Shown here one piece after another: positions 63,796 to 64,000 of a stretch of 64,000 nucleotides of DNA. Made by a program: the position numbers and the translations under genes. The DNA is from Cladophialophora immunda. Its lineage: Eukaryota; Ascomycota; Eurotiomycetes; Chaetothyriales; Herpotrichiellaceae. Positions within the stretch are counted from its first letter, which is position 1; every line of letters starts with the position of its first letter. The notes beneath the pieces are model-generated. The model did no database searches, was not told the origin of the DNA, and was given only the letters and a program-made list of their open reading frames with translations. The stretch lies in the NCBI RefSeq assembly GCF_000835495.1, contig NW_015622541.1, positions 6,014,001-6,078,000 of the forward strand, read 5' to 3'.

Positions 63796-64000
63796 ATGGA
63801 GCCGCCTCCTCCTCCGCCACCGCCGCATGGCTCAAATCCTCAAGGCGGTGGCAGGTCTGGAGGTCTCCCTAACGGCAAATACGACATTTTTGTCATCCCT
63901 CCGCATTCCTCGGGCTCGGGCTTCCTCTACCTCCCTTCGCTCCAGACACACCGCAACTCCTTCCTGGCCGGAGTCTTCTGCACAGCAGCCTCCTTCTTCA
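63796..64000 (+). CDS. Hypothetical protein, N-terminal part only
   Basis: Begins MEPPPPPPPHGSNPQGGGRS after a good context (CTCCCATGG) and runs off the window after 68 codons, ending ...LAGVFCTAASFF. A proline run and Gly-rich stretch precede KYDIFVIPPHSSGSGFLYLP and SLQTHRNSFLAGV. I recall similar N-termini in conserved ascomycete proteins of unknown function but cannot name one. A membrane segment may start at LAGVFCTAASFF. Confidence 0.7.
   Translation, partial: MEPPPPPPPPHGSNPQGGGRSGGLPNGKYDIFVIPPHSSGSGFLYLPSLQTHRNSFLAGVFCTAASFF

Overview
This window looks like nuclear chromosomal DNA of a filamentous ascomycete. Genes are interrupted by short introns (mostly 46-75 nt) with GT...AG borders. 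The protein families are typical of Pezizomycotina: Clr5 domain, Zn2Cys6 and Fungal_trans_2 regulators, DHA1 and sugar transporters, GPI2, and a Wdr8-type WD protein. The family mix would suit Eurotiomycetes or black-yeast-like fungi, but that is a guess. Gene models were built by eye from frames and splice sites. Where frame and family similarity agree across a splice junction, the exon borders are given in the entry.

Left part (1-31.8 kb), mostly conserved genes. A nitrilase (cut by the window edge) and a divergent aldoxime-dehydratase-like haem protein lie on the same strand, an apparent aldoxime-to-nitrile-to-acid pair. Next come a small protein with two LGDPVSLKAE motifs, an aldehyde dehydrogenase, a Clr5-domain protein with a C-terminal internal duplication, an alpha/beta hydrolase with a frame break, an MJ1316/DUF504 protein, and a Dus1-type tRNA-dihydrouridine synthase. 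Two large same-strand paralogues with UBA-like helices, separated by about 2 kb, follow. Then come an NmrA-like protein, a Wdr8/WRAP73-like WD protein, a succinate-semialdehyde-dehydrogenase-like enzyme and the GPI-anchor subunit Gpi2.

Middle part (31.8-58.6 kb), looser and accessory-like. It holds a SxxK serine hydrolase (NylB/beta-lactamase fold), an FAD amine oxidase of the fructosyl-amino-acid-oxidase type, and an orphan small protein. A C2H2 zinc-finger gene and a Fungal_trans_2 regulator lie back to back between two direct repeats of about 230 bp. Then come a Baeyer-Villiger-type monooxygenase, a YjlB-like cupin, an EgtD/EasF-like SAM methyltransferase, a short-chain dehydrogenase, a Zn2Cys6 regulator and a sugar transporter. 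A 220-bp piece nearly identical to the 3' end of the serine hydrolase gene reappears about 15 kb away in inverse orientation. Redox, hydrolytic, methylating, transport and regulatory genes together suggest one or more catabolic or secondary-metabolite loci. No polyketide or peptide synthase backbone is visible.

Right part (58.6-64 kb): an Aim11-like two-helix membrane protein, a DHA1-type MFS transporter, and the first 68 codons of a gene that runs off the end. I saw no rRNA gene, CRISPR array or complete transposon, and no tRNA gene was recognised by eye.
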